From Microbacterium aoyamense (GTDB lineage Bacteria; Actinomycetota; Actinomycetes; Actinomycetales; Microbacteriaceae), in the NCBI RefSeq assembly GCF_023155855.1, contig NZ_JAKNUT010000001.1:992001-1056000 (forward strand): a stretch of 64,000 nt of DNA, read 5' to 3'. The notes beneath the pieces are model-generated. The model was not told where the DNA came from and did not search any database. It saw nothing but the letters and a program-made list of their open reading frames with translations. The translations under genes and the position numbers were made by a program. Position 1 is the stretch's first letter; each line of letters starts with the position of its first letter. Positions 26,938 to 35,730 of the stretch are shown here, one piece after another.

Positions 26938-27445
26938 GAGCCGTCTCGTGTGGCCGCTGGATCGGTGGTTGAGCGGCCGTTCGGGACGGGTCGCGGGGGT
27001 GTCGCGGGCGTTGACGTGCGAGCCGTCTCGTGTGGCCGTTGGATCGGGGGTTGCGCGGGCGTTGACGTGCGAGCCGTCTCCCGTGGCCGCAGGATCGGGG
27101 TTTGAGCGGCCGTTCGGGACGGCTCAGGACAACGCGACCGGCCGTTCGAGACGGGGCAGGGCAACGCGACCGGCCGTTCGGGACGGTGCGCGGGGGTGTC
27201 GCGGGTGTTGACGTGCGAGCCGTCTCGTGTGGCCGCTGGATCGGGGGTTGAACGGCCGTTCGGGACGGTTCAGCGCAACGCGACCGGCCGTTCGAGACGG
27301 TTCAGCGCAACGCGACCGGCCGTTCGGGACGGTTCGCGGGGTGTCGCGGGGGTTGACGTGCGAGCCGTCTCGTGTGGTCGCTGGATCGGGGTTTGCGCGG
27401 CCGTTCGGGACGGGTCGGCGCAACGCGACCGGCCGTTCGGGACGG
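26938..27445. repeat. composite inverted/tandem repeat array
   Basis: Unit A, GAGCCGTCTCGTGTGGCCG, occurs at 26938, 27020, 27071, 27217 and 27362. Unit B, CGGCCGTTCGGGACGG, occurs at 26974, 27107, 27139, 27171, 27253, 27285, 27317, 27398 and 27430. B is an imperfect inverted copy of A. Spacing is regular: A to B is always 36 bases in the paired cases, B to B is always 32, and the A-B-B-B block repeats every 145-146 bases. The 605 bases between the genes ending at 26900 and 27506 hold this array and no convincing gene. GTTGACGTGC precedes most A copies and GCAACGCGAC most later B copies. Confidence 0.9.
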
Positions 27446-27505
27446 TTCGCGGCGGCGCGGCGGCGTGCCGGCGCGCGGTCGGAAGGCGACGGACGAACGG
27501 CCTGA

Positions 27506-28417
27506 TCAGGCGTCGCGCGCGATGCGGAAGCCGATGTGCGACATGCCCGTGTCCTCGGCCTGCGGCGAGCGCGCCGCGGGACGGAAGCGCAGACAGTACT
27601 CGGGCGAGCAGAGGTGCGAGCCGCCCTTGAGCACGCGGCGGGGTGTGGCGAATCCGTCCTGCGCACTCGCCGTCGCGAGCAGATTCGCGCGCTTGCCGGC
27701 ATCCACCGGCTTGTCCGACAGTCGCAGGTGCCGGGGCGTGTAGTAGTCGCTCGTCCACTCCCAGACGTTGCCCGTCATATCGAAGAGTCCGTACCCGTTG
27801 GCGGGGTACGAGCCGACCGGCGCCGTGCCGCCGACCCCCTGGTTGTCGTAGGGGAACCGCCCGAGCCACGAGTTCGCCTGGGCGACGCCGTCGGGGTACG
27901 CTTCGTCACCCCACGCGAAGCGCGCGCCCACCAGTCCTCCGCGGGCCGCGTACTCGTGCTCGGCTTCGGTGGGCAGACGCCCGCCCGCCCATTCGGCGTA
28001 GGCCACGGCATCCTCGAAGGCGATGTGGACGACGGGATGCCGCAGCAGCCCGTCGATCGACGAGCCGGGCCCCGCGGGCCGACACCAGAAGGCGCCGGGC
28101 TGCCAGCGCCACCACGCGCGCCAGTCGTCCAGGCTCACGGGGCCCGTCGTCGGAGTGAAGACCATCGCCCCCGGCACGAGGTCGGCAGGATCGGCACCCG
28201 GGAATGCCGCGGGATCGAGCTCGCGCTCGGCGACCGTGACATAGCCGGTGGCGTCGACGAAGCGCGCGTAGTCCTCGTTCGTCACCTCGTACCTGTCGAT
28301 GAGGAACGCCGCGATCTTGCGCTCGTGCACGGGTCGCTCATCGGGGTAGAAGTCGTCGGATCCCATGCGCAGCGTGCCCGCCTCGATGAGGACCATGTCA
28401 CGCGCGGGAACAGTCAT
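27506..28417 (-). CDS. formylglycine-generating enzyme (sulfatase-activating)
   Basis: The protein has 303 residues. It is a SUMF1/FGE fold: MVLIEAGTLRMGSDDFYPDERP at the start, WAGGRLPTEAEHEYAARGG, and GNVWEWTSDYY. Unlike other members of the superfamily it has the two active-site cysteines in GGSHLCSPEYCLRFRPAARS (Cys270 and Cys275), which bind copper(I) in bona fide FGEs. It oxidises the signature Cys of sulfatases to formylglycine in the cytoplasm. Two Cys-type sulfatases (23.3 and 35.8 kb) are its probable clients. TACGGT (minus strand, 28429-28424) stands 6 bases before the ATG, so the mRNA is likely leaderless. The C-terminus borders the repeat array. Confidence 0.95.
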   Translation of the reverse strand: MTVPARDMVLIEAGTLRMGSDDFYPDERPVHERKIAAFLIDRYEVTNEDYARFVDATGYVTVAERELDPAAFPGADPADLVPGAMVFTPTTGPVSLDDWRAWWRWQPGAFWCRPAGPGSSIDGLLRHPVVHIAFEDAVAYAEWAGGRLPTEAEHEYAARGGLVGARFAWGDEAYPDGVAQANSWLGRFPYDNQGVGGTAPVGSYPANGYGLFDMTGNVWEWTSDYYTPRHLRLSDKPVDAGKRANLLATASAQDGFATPRRVLKGGSHLCSPEYCLRFRPAARSPQAEDTGMSHIGFRIARDA

Positions 28418-28488
28418 CCCCCCACCGTAATGCGGCGGATTCGCTCACGGCGTACCCCTGGGGTTGGAAGGATGTCGGGTCCTGGTCG

Positions 28489-28507
28489 TAGCCTTTACAA
28501 GCGCTTG
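28489..28507 (+). promoter_or_regulatory. candidate -10 and CAAGCGCTTG palindrome before the ABC exporter operon
   Basis: CAAGCGCTTG (28498-28507) is a perfect 10-base palindrome just after TAGCCT (28489-28494), a candidate -10 element for the exporter genes. A palindrome just downstream of the start site would suit a repressor. A weak relative of the LuxR-box right half, GGGTTG, lies 22 bases before TAGCCT. Confidence 0.4.
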
Positions 28508-28557
28508 CGGCATCCGCACTTGTGGCGCCATCTCACCGCTCTACCTTCGGAGACACC

Positions 28558-30285
28558 GTGCTCGGCAAACTCCTGTTCCGCTATCTGAAGCCCTACAAGT
28601 GGCTTCTCCTCGCGCTGCTGATCTTCCAGGTCATCTCGGCCGTCGCGACGCTGTACCTGCCGCGACTGAACGCCGACATCATCGACCAGGGCGTGTCGCA
28701 GGGCGACGTGCCCTACATCTGGTCGACCGGCGCCCTCATGCTCGCGATCTCGCTCGGCCAGATCATCGCCGCGATCATCGCGACGTACTTCGCGGCGAAG
28801 GCGTCGATGGCCGCGGGCCGCGACATCCGCCGCGACATCTACGAGAAGGTGAGCGCGTTCTCCGAGCGCGAGGTCTCGGCGTTCGGGCCCGGCTCCCTCA
28901 TCACCCGCAACACGAACGACGTGCAGCAGGTGCAGATGCTCGCGATGATGGGCTCGACGATGCTCGTCACCGCCCCGCTGCTCGCGATCGGCGGGGTGAT
29001 CATGGCTCTGCGGCAGGACCTCGGCCTCGGCTGGCTGATCGCGGTCGCCGTCCCCGTTCTCCTCGTGATGGTGCTGCTCGTCGTCAGCCGCATGGTGCCG
29101 CTCTTCCGTCAGTTCCAGAAGAAGCTCGATGCCGTCAACCGCATCCTGCGCGAGCAGCTCACCGGTGTGCGCGTCGTCCGCGCCTTCGTCCGTGAGGACA
29201 TCGAAGAGGAGCGGTTCGCCGTCGCGAACACCGACATCATGGTCGTCGGCCGCAAGGTCGGATCCCTCTTCGTGCTGCTGTTCCCGATGGCGATGCTCGT
29301 GCTCAACGTCACGATCGTCGGCGTCATCTGGTTCGGCGGCATCGAGGTGAACGAGGGCAGCATCGAGATCGGCACGCTCTTCGCCTTCATGCAGTACATC
29401 GCGCAGATCCTCATGGGCGTGCTCATGGCGAGCTTCATGGTCATCATGATCCCGAGGGCCGCCGTGTCGGCCGAGCGCATCGGCGAGGTGCTCGCGAGCG
29501 AATCCACGCTCGTCCCCGCGTCGAACCCGATCTCGGACTTCCCGGCTCGCGGGGCGGTGCAGTTCCGCGATGTCGAGTTCAGCTACCCGGGCGCCGAGTC
29601 GCCCGTGCTACAGGGGATCACCTTCGACGCGGCCCCCGGCGAGACCGTCGCCGTCGTCGGGTCGACGGGATCCGGCAAGACGACGCTCGTCTCGCTGATC
29701 CCGCGGCTGTTCGACGTCACCGGCGGCGCCGTGCTCGTCGGCGGCGTGGACGTGCGCGAGGCCGATCTGGACGTGCTGTGGAAGGGGATCGGCCTCGTGC
29801 CCCAGCGCCCCTTCCTCTTCTCGGGCACCGTCGCGTCGAACCTCCGGTTCGGGCGTGAGGAAGCCACCGACGAAGAGCTGTGGGCCGCGCTCGAGATCGC
29901 GCAGGGCCGCGACTTCGTCGAGCAGATGGAAGGGCAGCTCGAAGCGCGTATTTCGCAGGGCGGCACCAACGTGTCGGGCGGCCAGCGTCAGCGTCTCGCC
30001 ATCGCGCGCGCGATCGTGCACCAGCCCGACCTGCTCGTGTTCGACGACTCCTTCTCGGCCCTCGACCTCACGACCGACGCCCGCCTGCGCCAGGCGCTCT
30101 GGCGCGAGCTGCCGCACGTGACCAAGATCGTCGTCGCGCAGCGCGTCTCGACGATCACCGAGGCCGATCGCATCCTCGTGCTCGAGGACGGCCGCATGGT
30201 CGGCCTCGGCACGCACGAGGAGTTGATCGAGTCGAGTCCGACCTACCGAGAGATCGTCGATTCGCAACTGGCGGTGCAGGCATGA
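28558..30285 (+). CDS. ABC exporter subunit with degenerate ATP site
   Basis: The protein has about 575 residues: six transmembrane helices (residues 15-310) and a nucleotide-binding domain. Walker A is GSTGSGKTT and the signature is VSGGQRQRLAIARA. The Walker B end is LLVFDDSFSALD, where the catalytic Glu is replaced by Asp, and the switch His is replaced by Gln (VVAQRVSTI). This is the non-catalytic half of a heterodimeric exporter, as in TM287/288 or BmrC. The GTG at 28558 follows TTCGGAGACACC. Its stop overlaps the next subunit's start (ATGA). Multidrug or lipid export is plausible; the substrate is unknown. Confidence 0.93.
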   Translation: MLGKLLFRYLKPYKWLLLALLIFQVISAVATLYLPRLNADIIDQGVSQGDVPYIWSTGALMLAISLGQIIAAIIATYFAAKASMAAGRDIRRDIYEKVSAFSEREVSAFGPGSLITRNTNDVQQVQMLAMMGSTMLVTAPLLAIGGVIMALRQDLGLGWLIAVAVPVLLVMVLLVVSRMVPLFRQFQKKLDAVNRILREQLTGVRVVRAFVREDIEEERFAVANTDIMVVGRKVGSLFVLLFPMAMLVLNVTIVGVIWFGGIEVNEGSIEIGTLFAFMQYIAQILMGVLMASFMVIMIPRAAVSAERIGEVLASESTLVPASNPISDFPARGAVQFRDVEFSYPGAESPVLQGITFDAAPGETVAVVGSTGSGKTTLVSLIPRLFDVTGGAVLVGGVDVREADLDVLWKGIGLVPQRPFLFSGTVASNLRFGREEATDEELWAALEIAQGRDFVEQMEGQLEARISQGGTNVSGGQRQRLAIARAIVHQPDLLVFDDSFSALDLTTDARLRQALWRELPHVTKIVVAQRVSTITEADRILVLEDGRMVGLGTHEELIESSPTYREIVDSQLAVQA

Positions 30286-32393
30286 GCACTCCAGAGATCC
30301 TGAGCGAAGAAGAACAGCTCGAGCTCGAACTCGCCGAGCAGGCGCGGCAGAACTCCGGCGACTGGGACAGCGTCAAGCCGGGCAAGGCGGCGAACTTCGG
30401 CAAGAGCTTCGGCCGGCTGATCGGGCTGCTCAAGCCCCATGCGGTCGCCTTCACGATCGTGTCGATCCTCGGTGCGATCGGCGTCGTCCTCGCCGTCATC
30501 GCCCCCAAGATCCTCGGCGAGGCGACCAACATCATCTTCGAGGGCGCGGCCTCGCTCATGCTCGCGCAGACGTTCCCCGCGGGGACGTCGCAGGCCGATG
30601 TGGTCGCCGCACTCGAAGCGGCCGGCCAGACCGACTTCGCCAACATCGTCGGAGCGATGGACGGCCTGGTCGTCGGTCAGGGCGTCGACTTCGATGCGCT
30701 GCGCCTCGTGATCGTCGCGGTCCTCGCGATCTATGTCGCGTCGTCGCTGCTCAGCTGGATCCAGGGCTACGTCATCAACATCATCATGGTGCGCGCGATG
30801 TGGCAGCTGCGTCAGGACGTCGAGGAGAAGATCAACCGCCTGCCGCTGTCGTACTTCGACAAGGTGAAGCGCGGCGACCTCATCTCGCGCGTGACGAACG
30901 ACATCGACAACATCACGCAGACGATGCAGCAGTCCCTGTCGTCGGCGCTCACCTCGGTGCTGACGGTCATCGGCGTGCTGTTCATGATGTTCTCGATCTC
31001 GTGGCAGCTCGCGCTCGTCGCGCTCGTCTCGCTCCCCCTCATGGGCGTCATCTTCGGCATCATCGGACCCAAGTCGCAGAAGGCCTTCGGCATCCAGTGG
31101 CGCAAGGTCGGCATGCTCAACGCCCGCGTCGAGGAGTCGTTCTCGGGCCACGCGCTCGTGAAGGTCTACGGGCGCGAGAAGGACTCCCGCGAGAAGTTCG
31201 AGGCCGAGAACGAAGAGCTCTACCAGGCGAGCTTCCGCGCGCAGTTCCTCTCGAACGTGATCATGCCCGGCATGATCTTCATCGGAAACCTCACCTACGT
31301 CGGCATCGCGGTGCTCGGCGGCGTGATGGTCGCCAGCGGCCAGCTCCGACTCGGCGACGTGCAGGCGTTCATCCAGTACTCGCAGCAGTTCACCCAGCCG
31401 CTGTCGCAGCTGGGCGGCATGGCCGCCGTCGTTCAGTCGGGCGTCGCGTCGGCCGAGCGCGTCTTCGAGCTGCTGGATGCCGAGGAGCAGGAGCCGGATG
31501 CCGTGGACGCCCCGAAGCCGGTCGACGGCGAGGGCGTCATCGAGTTCGAGCACGTCAAGTTCTCGTACACGCCCGAGCGTCCGCTCATCACCGACCTGTC
31601 GTTCCGGGTCGAACCGGGTCAGACGGTCGCGATCGTGGGCCCGACCGGCGCCGGCAAGACGACGCTCGTCAACCTGATCATGCGCTTCTACGAGCTCGAC
31701 GGCGGTCGCATCCTGCTCGACGGGCAGGACATCGCCGAGCTCACGCGCGACGATGTGCGGTCGCGCACGGGGATGGTGCTGCAGGATCCGTGGCTCTTCG
31801 CCGGGACGATCCGCGACAACATCCGGTACGGCCGTGAGACGGCCTCCGATGAGGAGATCATCGCGGCCGCCACGGCGACCCGTGTCGACCGCTTCGTGCA
31901 CTCGCTGCCCGACGGCTACGACACCGTGCTCGACGAGGATGCCTCGAACGTCTCGGCCGGCGAGAAGCAGCTCATCACCATCGCGCGTGCGTTCATCGCG
32001 CAGCCGTCGGTGCTCATCCTCGATGAGGCGACGTCCTCGGTCGACACGCGTACCGAGCTGCTGCTCCAGCAGGCGATGAACCTGCTGCGGCAGGGGCGCA
32101 CATCGTTCGTCATCGCGCACCGGCTCTCGACGATCCGCGACGCCGATCTCATCCTGGTGATGGAGCACGGCGACATCGTCGAGAAGGGCACGCACGAAGA
32201 GCTCATCGCGGCACACGGCGCCTACTGGCGCCTGTACCAGTCCCAGTTCCAGCAGGCCGCGACCGATCTCGACGCCGAAGCGGCCCTGCTCGAGGGGTCC
32301 AGCACCGCGACGGGCACGATTCCCGTCGTCGAAACGGTCGAGGCTCTGGAAGCCGGCGTCATCCCGCCCGCGCCGGGTCCGCGGGTCGACTGA
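30282..32393 (+). CDS. ABC exporter subunit with catalytic ATP-site residues
   Basis: The 703-residue partner has an acidic, Glu-rich N-terminal extension (residues 1-30), six transmembrane helices with an unusual long loop rich in Ala between helices 1 and 2 (about 85-130), and a nucleotide-binding domain. Walker A is GPTGAGKTT, Walker B is LILDEATSSVD with the catalytic Glu, and the switch His is present (VIAHRLSTI). Its own signature is altered to VSAGEKQ. In the heterodimer the intact site therefore combines this subunit's Walker motifs with the intact signature of the first subunit. The tail after residue 640 is low complexity. The two genes overlap by 4 bases. Confidence 0.94.
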   Translation: MSTPEILSEEEQLELELAEQARQNSGDWDSVKPGKAANFGKSFGRLIGLLKPHAVAFTIVSILGAIGVVLAVIAPKILGEATNIIFEGAASLMLAQTFPAGTSQADVVAALEAAGQTDFANIVGAMDGLVVGQGVDFDALRLVIVAVLAIYVASSLLSWIQGYVINIIMVRAMWQLRQDVEEKINRLPLSYFDKVKRGDLISRVTNDIDNITQTMQQSLSSALTSVLTVIGVLFMMFSISWQLALVALVSLPLMGVIFGIIGPKSQKAFGIQWRKVGMLNARVEESFSGHALVKVYGREKDSREKFEAENEELYQASFRAQFLSNVIMPGMIFIGNLTYVGIAVLGGVMVASGQLRLGDVQAFIQYSQQFTQPLSQLGGMAAVVQSGVASAERVFELLDAEEQEPDAVDAPKPVDGEGVIEFEHVKFSYTPERPLITDLSFRVEPGQTVAIVGPTGAGKTTLVNLIMRFYELDGGRILLDGQDIAELTRDDVRSRTGMVLQDPWLFAGTIRDNIRYGRETASDEEIIAAATATRVDRFVHSLPDGYDTVLDEDASNVSAGEKQLITIARAFIAQPSVLILDEATSSVDTRTELLLQQAMNLLRQGRTSFVIAHRLSTIRDADLILVMEHGDIVEKGTHEELIAAHGAYWRLYQSQFQQAATDLDAEAALLEGSSTATGTIPVVETVEALEAGVIPPAPGPRVD

Positions 32394-32401
32394 CACACGA
32401 A

Positions 32402-32438
32402 AAGGCGGCGGACGAGGCATCCTCGTCCGCCGCCTTTC
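32402..32438. terminator. bidirectional terminator
   Basis: A perfect 17-base stem with a 3-base loop (32402-32418 with 32422-32438) carries AAA on its left side and TTT on its right, so it works for both the ABC exporter genes (stop 32393) and the convergent SHOCT gene (stop at 32446). Confidence 0.92.
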
Positions 32439-32445
32439 GTGTACG

Positions 32446-32796
32446 TCAGCCGAGCAGTTTCGCCTTCGCCGCGGCGAACTCCTCATCGCTCAGGATGCCC
32501 GCCTCTTTCAGCGAGGCGAGCTTCTGCAGCTCCGCGACGATGTCGACGCCTCCGGCGGGCGCAGCCGGCGCGGCGGGTGCGGCAGGGGCCGCGTACTGCG
32601 CTGCGGCCGCCTGGGCGGCAGCGTCGATCTGCGCCTGCTGCTGCGCGGCCTGGTACTGCTCCTGCTCGTACTGCGCCTGCGCCTTCTTCTGCTGGTTGTT
32701 CGCCATCGCGCCCGAGACAGCGGTCGCGGTGCCTGCGACGACGGCCGTGCGTGCCGCGAGACCGATGAGGCCGGGACGGCCCATTCGACGGATCAT
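32446..32796 (-). CDS. SHOCT domain protein, copy 1
   Basis: The protein has about 116 residues. MIRRMGRPGLIGLAARTAVV at the start continues into one hydrophobic Gly/Ala/Thr segment, then a Gln/Ala-rich linker (residues 35-85) and a C-terminal SHOCT motif (ELQKLASLKEAGILSDEEFA, followed by AAKAKLLG). SHOCT motifs are short oligomerisation or membrane-associated helices of unknown role. The ATG at 32794-32796 matches the start of the paralogue at 38.2 kb and is well spaced from AAGGAG; an ATG two codons upstream overlaps the previous stop (ATGA) and is possible. It is the last gene of the SulP-GAP-DUF6325-SHOCT run. Confidence 0.85.
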   Translation of the reverse strand: MIRRMGRPGLIGLAARTAVVAGTATAVSGAMANNQQKKAQAQYEQEQYQAAQQQAQIDAAAQAAAAQYAAPAAPAAPAAPAGGVDIVAELQKLASLKEAGILSDEEFAAAKAKLLG

Positions 32797-32798
32797 GG

Positions 32799-33233
32799 TC
32801 ATTCTCCTTCGGACTGTGCGGCGTCGAGCACCGCGTTGACGATGGGCGCGGGGATGCGCTCCGCGCTGAGGACGACCGCACCCGCGGCGGCGATCTTCTC
32901 GGCGAGCGTGCGGGCGAAGAGCAGCTCGAGGGCGACGATGATCGCCGACCCGCCCGGCGGAACGAGCTCGGCGAGCTCGATGATGTCCTCTTCGCCGGCG
33001 ATGCCGAGCTCAGCGAGTTCGATGTCGCCGAGCCCCTCGACGATGTCGCCGTCCTCGATCTCGACGATGTCGATGTCGCCGTCCTCGGACTTCGACACGA
33101 TCACCAGGTCGAGCAGGCGGAAGAGCCCGCCCTCGACGAGATCGGCGAGGGCGCTCAGCACCCCGGGGTCGGGGCGGTCGCCTTCGAACCCGACGAGGTA
33201 GAGCTCGACGGGGCCATAACGGAATTCGGCCAT
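32799..33233 (-). CDS. DUF6325 family protein, copy 1
   Basis: The protein has 144 residues. FRYGPVELYLVGFEGDRPDP at the start, then LSALADLVEGGLFRLLDLVIV, an acidic central stretch (GDIDIVEIEDGDIVEGLGDI), and AEKIAAAGAVVLSAERIPAP near the end define a family often annotated as DUF6325. The function is unknown; no transmembrane helix is clear. It lies directly upstream of a SHOCT gene, and the same pair recurs at 38.2-39.0 kb. AAGGATCACC precedes the ATG. The gap to the GAP gene upstream is 22 bases. Confidence 0.85.
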   Translation of the reverse strand: MAEFRYGPVELYLVGFEGDRPDPGVLSALADLVEGGLFRLLDLVIVSKSEDGDIDIVEIEDGDIVEGLGDIELAELGIAGEEDIIELAELVPPGGSAIIVALELLFARTLAEKIAAAGAVVLSAERIPAPIVNAVLDAAQSEGE

Positions 33234-33255
33234 GGTGATCCTTTCGTGGTGGTTG

Positions 33256-33927
33256 TCAGAAGCTTCCGATGCCCTTGCCGATCAGCGAGACGCCGATGAA
33301 CAGCAGCAGCACGGCCATGATGACGGTGTTCTCGCGCTCGAGCCAGCCCTTCAGCTCGTCGAGCGGTCCGCGCAGCTTCGCGGACGCGATGAGGTAGCCC
33401 ACGACAGGCACGAGGACGGTGGATGCCGCGATGACGGTGAACACCGTGATGACGACGATCACCTCGCCGACGGCGAGATCGGCTGAGCCGATGTCGACGC
33501 CGGCACCCGCGGCGAGCAGGAGGTTCTTGGGATTGATCGCCGACAGCAGGAACGCCAGACCGAGCGCGGTCGCGAATCCCATGCCGTCGATCGCTTTCAT
33601 CCATTTCGGCAGTTCGGGCTCTTCGTCCTCCTTCGGGCGCTTGCGCCACTGCCCGGCGGCGAGCACGATCAACAGCACCCCGAGGACGAGCTGGACGACG
33701 CCCTGCACCGGATTCGAGGCATCCGGATCCGCCGGCGCCACGGTGGACGAAACGAGCGTGAAGACCGTGACCGCCACGATGATGCCCGCGACCCAGCCGA
33801 GCAGGAAGCCGACACTCGTGACCCGCGCCCGCGGCGAGAGCAGCATGAGGATCGCCGCGATGATCGGGATCGGGCTGATCGCGACCCCGAGTGCGAGCGG
33901 AAGCACCTGGCCGATGACGGCACCCAT
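33256..33927 (-). CDS. GAP-family (Sap-like) membrane protein
   Basis: The 223-residue protein has six hydrophobic segments. LPLALGVAISPIPIIAAILML and LLSAINPKNLLLAAGAGV are hallmarks of the GAP/Sap family (mycobacterial sulfolipid-1-addressing protein, LysE-related fold). Members help export glycolipids or small molecules. GAGGAG precedes the ATG at 33925-33927, and the start overlaps the SulP stop by one base (TGATG), suggesting translational coupling. Its link to SulP and DUF6325-SHOCT suggests an envelope role. Confidence 0.85.
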   Translation of the reverse strand: MGAVIGQVLPLALGVAISPIPIIAAILMLLSPRARVTSVGFLLGWVAGIIVAVTVFTLVSSTVAPADPDASNPVQGVVQLVLGVLLIVLAAGQWRKRPKEDEEPELPKWMKAIDGMGFATALGLAFLLSAINPKNLLLAAGAGVDIGSADLAVGEVIVVITVFTVIAASTVLVPVVGYLIASAKLRGPLDELKGWLERENTVIMAVLLLFIGVSLIGKGIGSF

Positions 33928-35666
33928 CAGTTGCTGCTCCTCGTGATGTTGATCGGCCCGGCCGGTGGCGAGTGGTCCGGGAAGAGCTTCGCGCGGATCC
34001 TGTCCACCAGCGTGGGGGAGGGCGTGAGCGCAGCGACCGCGGCGCGGTTGGTCGGGTAGACGTCGGCATCTCCGAGGATGCCGAAGCGCGCGAGACGATC
34101 GCGCGCGTCGCTGCGCACGCGACTGAACGCGAGCGAGATGCCTTGACCGTCGAGCCAATCGCGCAGCCCTTCGAAAGCCTCAGACCCGGTGACATCGACG
34201 TCGGTGACGGCTTCCATGTCCACCACGACGTGGTGCACGGCATCGGCGCCCCCCGTTGCCGTCACGGCAGACTTCACGGCGGTCGAGAACACGTCGCCGT
34301 TGGCGAAGAAGAGCGGCGCCGCCATGCGCACGACGATGACCCCGGGTGCCGTCACCGAGCCGTGCGGTGCCTCCTCGAGGAGCGAGTCGGCGGGGTTGTC
34401 GTTGAGGGCGAGCACGTCGATCGCGGGCGTCGCGGCGCGCTTGGCGAGATTGATGAGAGCGAGCACGAAGGCGACGAGGATGCCGGGGATCGCGCCGATG
34501 AAGAGGGTGACGAGGAAGCACACGGCGCCGATCCAGAACTCGAACCGGTCGAGACGCCAGAGCGTGCGGAACTCCGCGATGCCGAGAAGGGGGAGGATCG
34601 CGACGCCCACGACCGCACCGATGGCGGGCGACGGGATGTCGGCGAGGAGCGCCGTGCCGAAGATCAGCAGCACCAGCGTGCCGCCCGCCAGCACGAACGA
34701 CGGCAGCTGCGTGCGCGAACCCGCTTGGTCCATCGCGGCGGTGCGGCTCGTCGAGGAGCCCATCGCGAAGCTGCCCTGGGCGCCTGCGGCGAGGTTGCCG
34801 AGACCGAAGGCGAACAGGTCGCGGTTGGGGCTCGTCGGATAGTGCCGCTTCTCGCCGTACGACCTCGAGACGAGCAGACCTTCCGCCGTCGTCACCATCG
34901 TGAGGGCGATCGCCGACGGGATGAGGGCGAACCACATCGACCACCCGAGGATCGGCCACGTGAGCTGCGGGGGACCGGCGGGCACGGTGCCGAGGACATC
35001 GACGCCCGCGTCATCCGCGTCCGAGATCACGACGACGACGGTCGCGACGATCAACACGACCAGCGCCCAGGGTACGACCGGCAGGAAGCGGCGACCGACG
35101 AGGAGGATCGCGATCGACCCGATCGAGATGAGCAGCGACCACACGTTCATCGTGGGCAGCCCGGTGACGAGCCCGACGACCTTGCCTGTGAACTCCCCGC
35201 CCGAGTCGATCTTGACGCCGAGCATCTTGGCGATCTGCGAGACGAGGATGTCGAGCGCCAGGCCGCCGACGAAGCCCACGAGGATCGGCTTGGAGAGGAA
35301 GTTCGCGAGGAACCCGAGCTTGAACACGGCGAGGAGGAGGAACAGGATGCCCGAGATGATCGCCTGTGCGAGCGCCATCGTCGCGTAGTTCGCGGATCCC
35401 GCGGCTGCGAGGCCGCCGATGGATGACGCCACGAGCGCCGCGGCCGCGGCATCCGGCGATGCGACGACCTGGCGTGATGAGACGACGAGCGCGTAGACGA
35501 TCGTCGGCACGATGAGCGCGTACAGACCCGCCGTCGGGGGGAGCCCGGCGATCTGCGCGTACCCGATGTTGAGCGGGATCGCGATCGCGAGGAGCGTGAC
35601 TCCGGCCAGGAGCTCCGTGCCCACGTTCTTGCGCGTGAGGCCCGCGAGAGGTCGTTGCACAGTCAT
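33927..35666 (-). CDS. SulP-family anion transporter with STAS domain
   Basis: The protein has 579 residues. The transporter core starts VGTELLAGVTLLAIAIPLNI and has about 12-14 helices, with GGLALDILVSQIAKMLG and SFAMGSSTSRTAAMDQAGSR in the conserved sulfate-transporter region. The last 130 residues form a STAS domain (VIVVRMAAPLFFANGDVF; HHVVVDMEAVTDVDVTGSEA). SulP proteins move sulfate, bicarbonate or other anions. A sulfate-related role suits the sulfatase genes around it, but bicarbonate is equally possible. TAGCCT (minus strand, 35691-35686) is a candidate -10. It begins a four-gene operon and is divergent from the second arylsulfatase. Confidence 0.94.
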   Translation of the reverse strand: MTVQRPLAGLTRKNVGTELLAGVTLLAIAIPLNIGYAQIAGLPPTAGLYALIVPTIVYALVVSSRQVVASPDAAAAALVASSIGGLAAAGSANYATMALAQAIISGILFLLLAVFKLGFLANFLSKPILVGFVGGLALDILVSQIAKMLGVKIDSGGEFTGKVVGLVTGLPTMNVWSLLISIGSIAILLVGRRFLPVVPWALVVLIVATVVVVISDADDAGVDVLGTVPAGPPQLTWPILGWSMWFALIPSAIALTMVTTAEGLLVSRSYGEKRHYPTSPNRDLFAFGLGNLAAGAQGSFAMGSSTSRTAAMDQAGSRTQLPSFVLAGGTLVLLIFGTALLADIPSPAIGAVVGVAILPLLGIAEFRTLWRLDRFEFWIGAVCFLVTLFIGAIPGILVAFVLALINLAKRAATPAIDVLALNDNPADSLLEEAPHGSVTAPGVIVVRMAAPLFFANGDVFSTAVKSAVTATGGADAVHHVVVDMEAVTDVDVTGSEAFEGLRDWLDGQGISLAFSRVRSDARDRLARFGILGDADVYPTNRAAVAALTPSPTLVDRIRAKLFPDHSPPAGPINITRSSN

Positions 35667-35730
35667 CCCTTCGCCCCGTCATCCGAGGCTAGCGCGAGGC
35701 GCGACGCATGACGACGGGTGAGGACGCGAA

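Noticed and set aside
26938..27445. CRISPR-like array
   Set aside because: Repeats are short and GC-rich, intervening sequences are themselves repeated rather than unique, and no cas genes are present.
25736..27505. Insertion sequence or transposon around the DUF559-like gene
   Set aside because: No transposase motif, no terminal inverted repeats with target duplication were seen; the flanking repeats are short arrays rather than element ends.
26798..27630. Open frames translating the repeat array
   Set aside because: They arise because the repeats lack stop codons in several frames at once; products are repetitive and no ribosome sites are seen.
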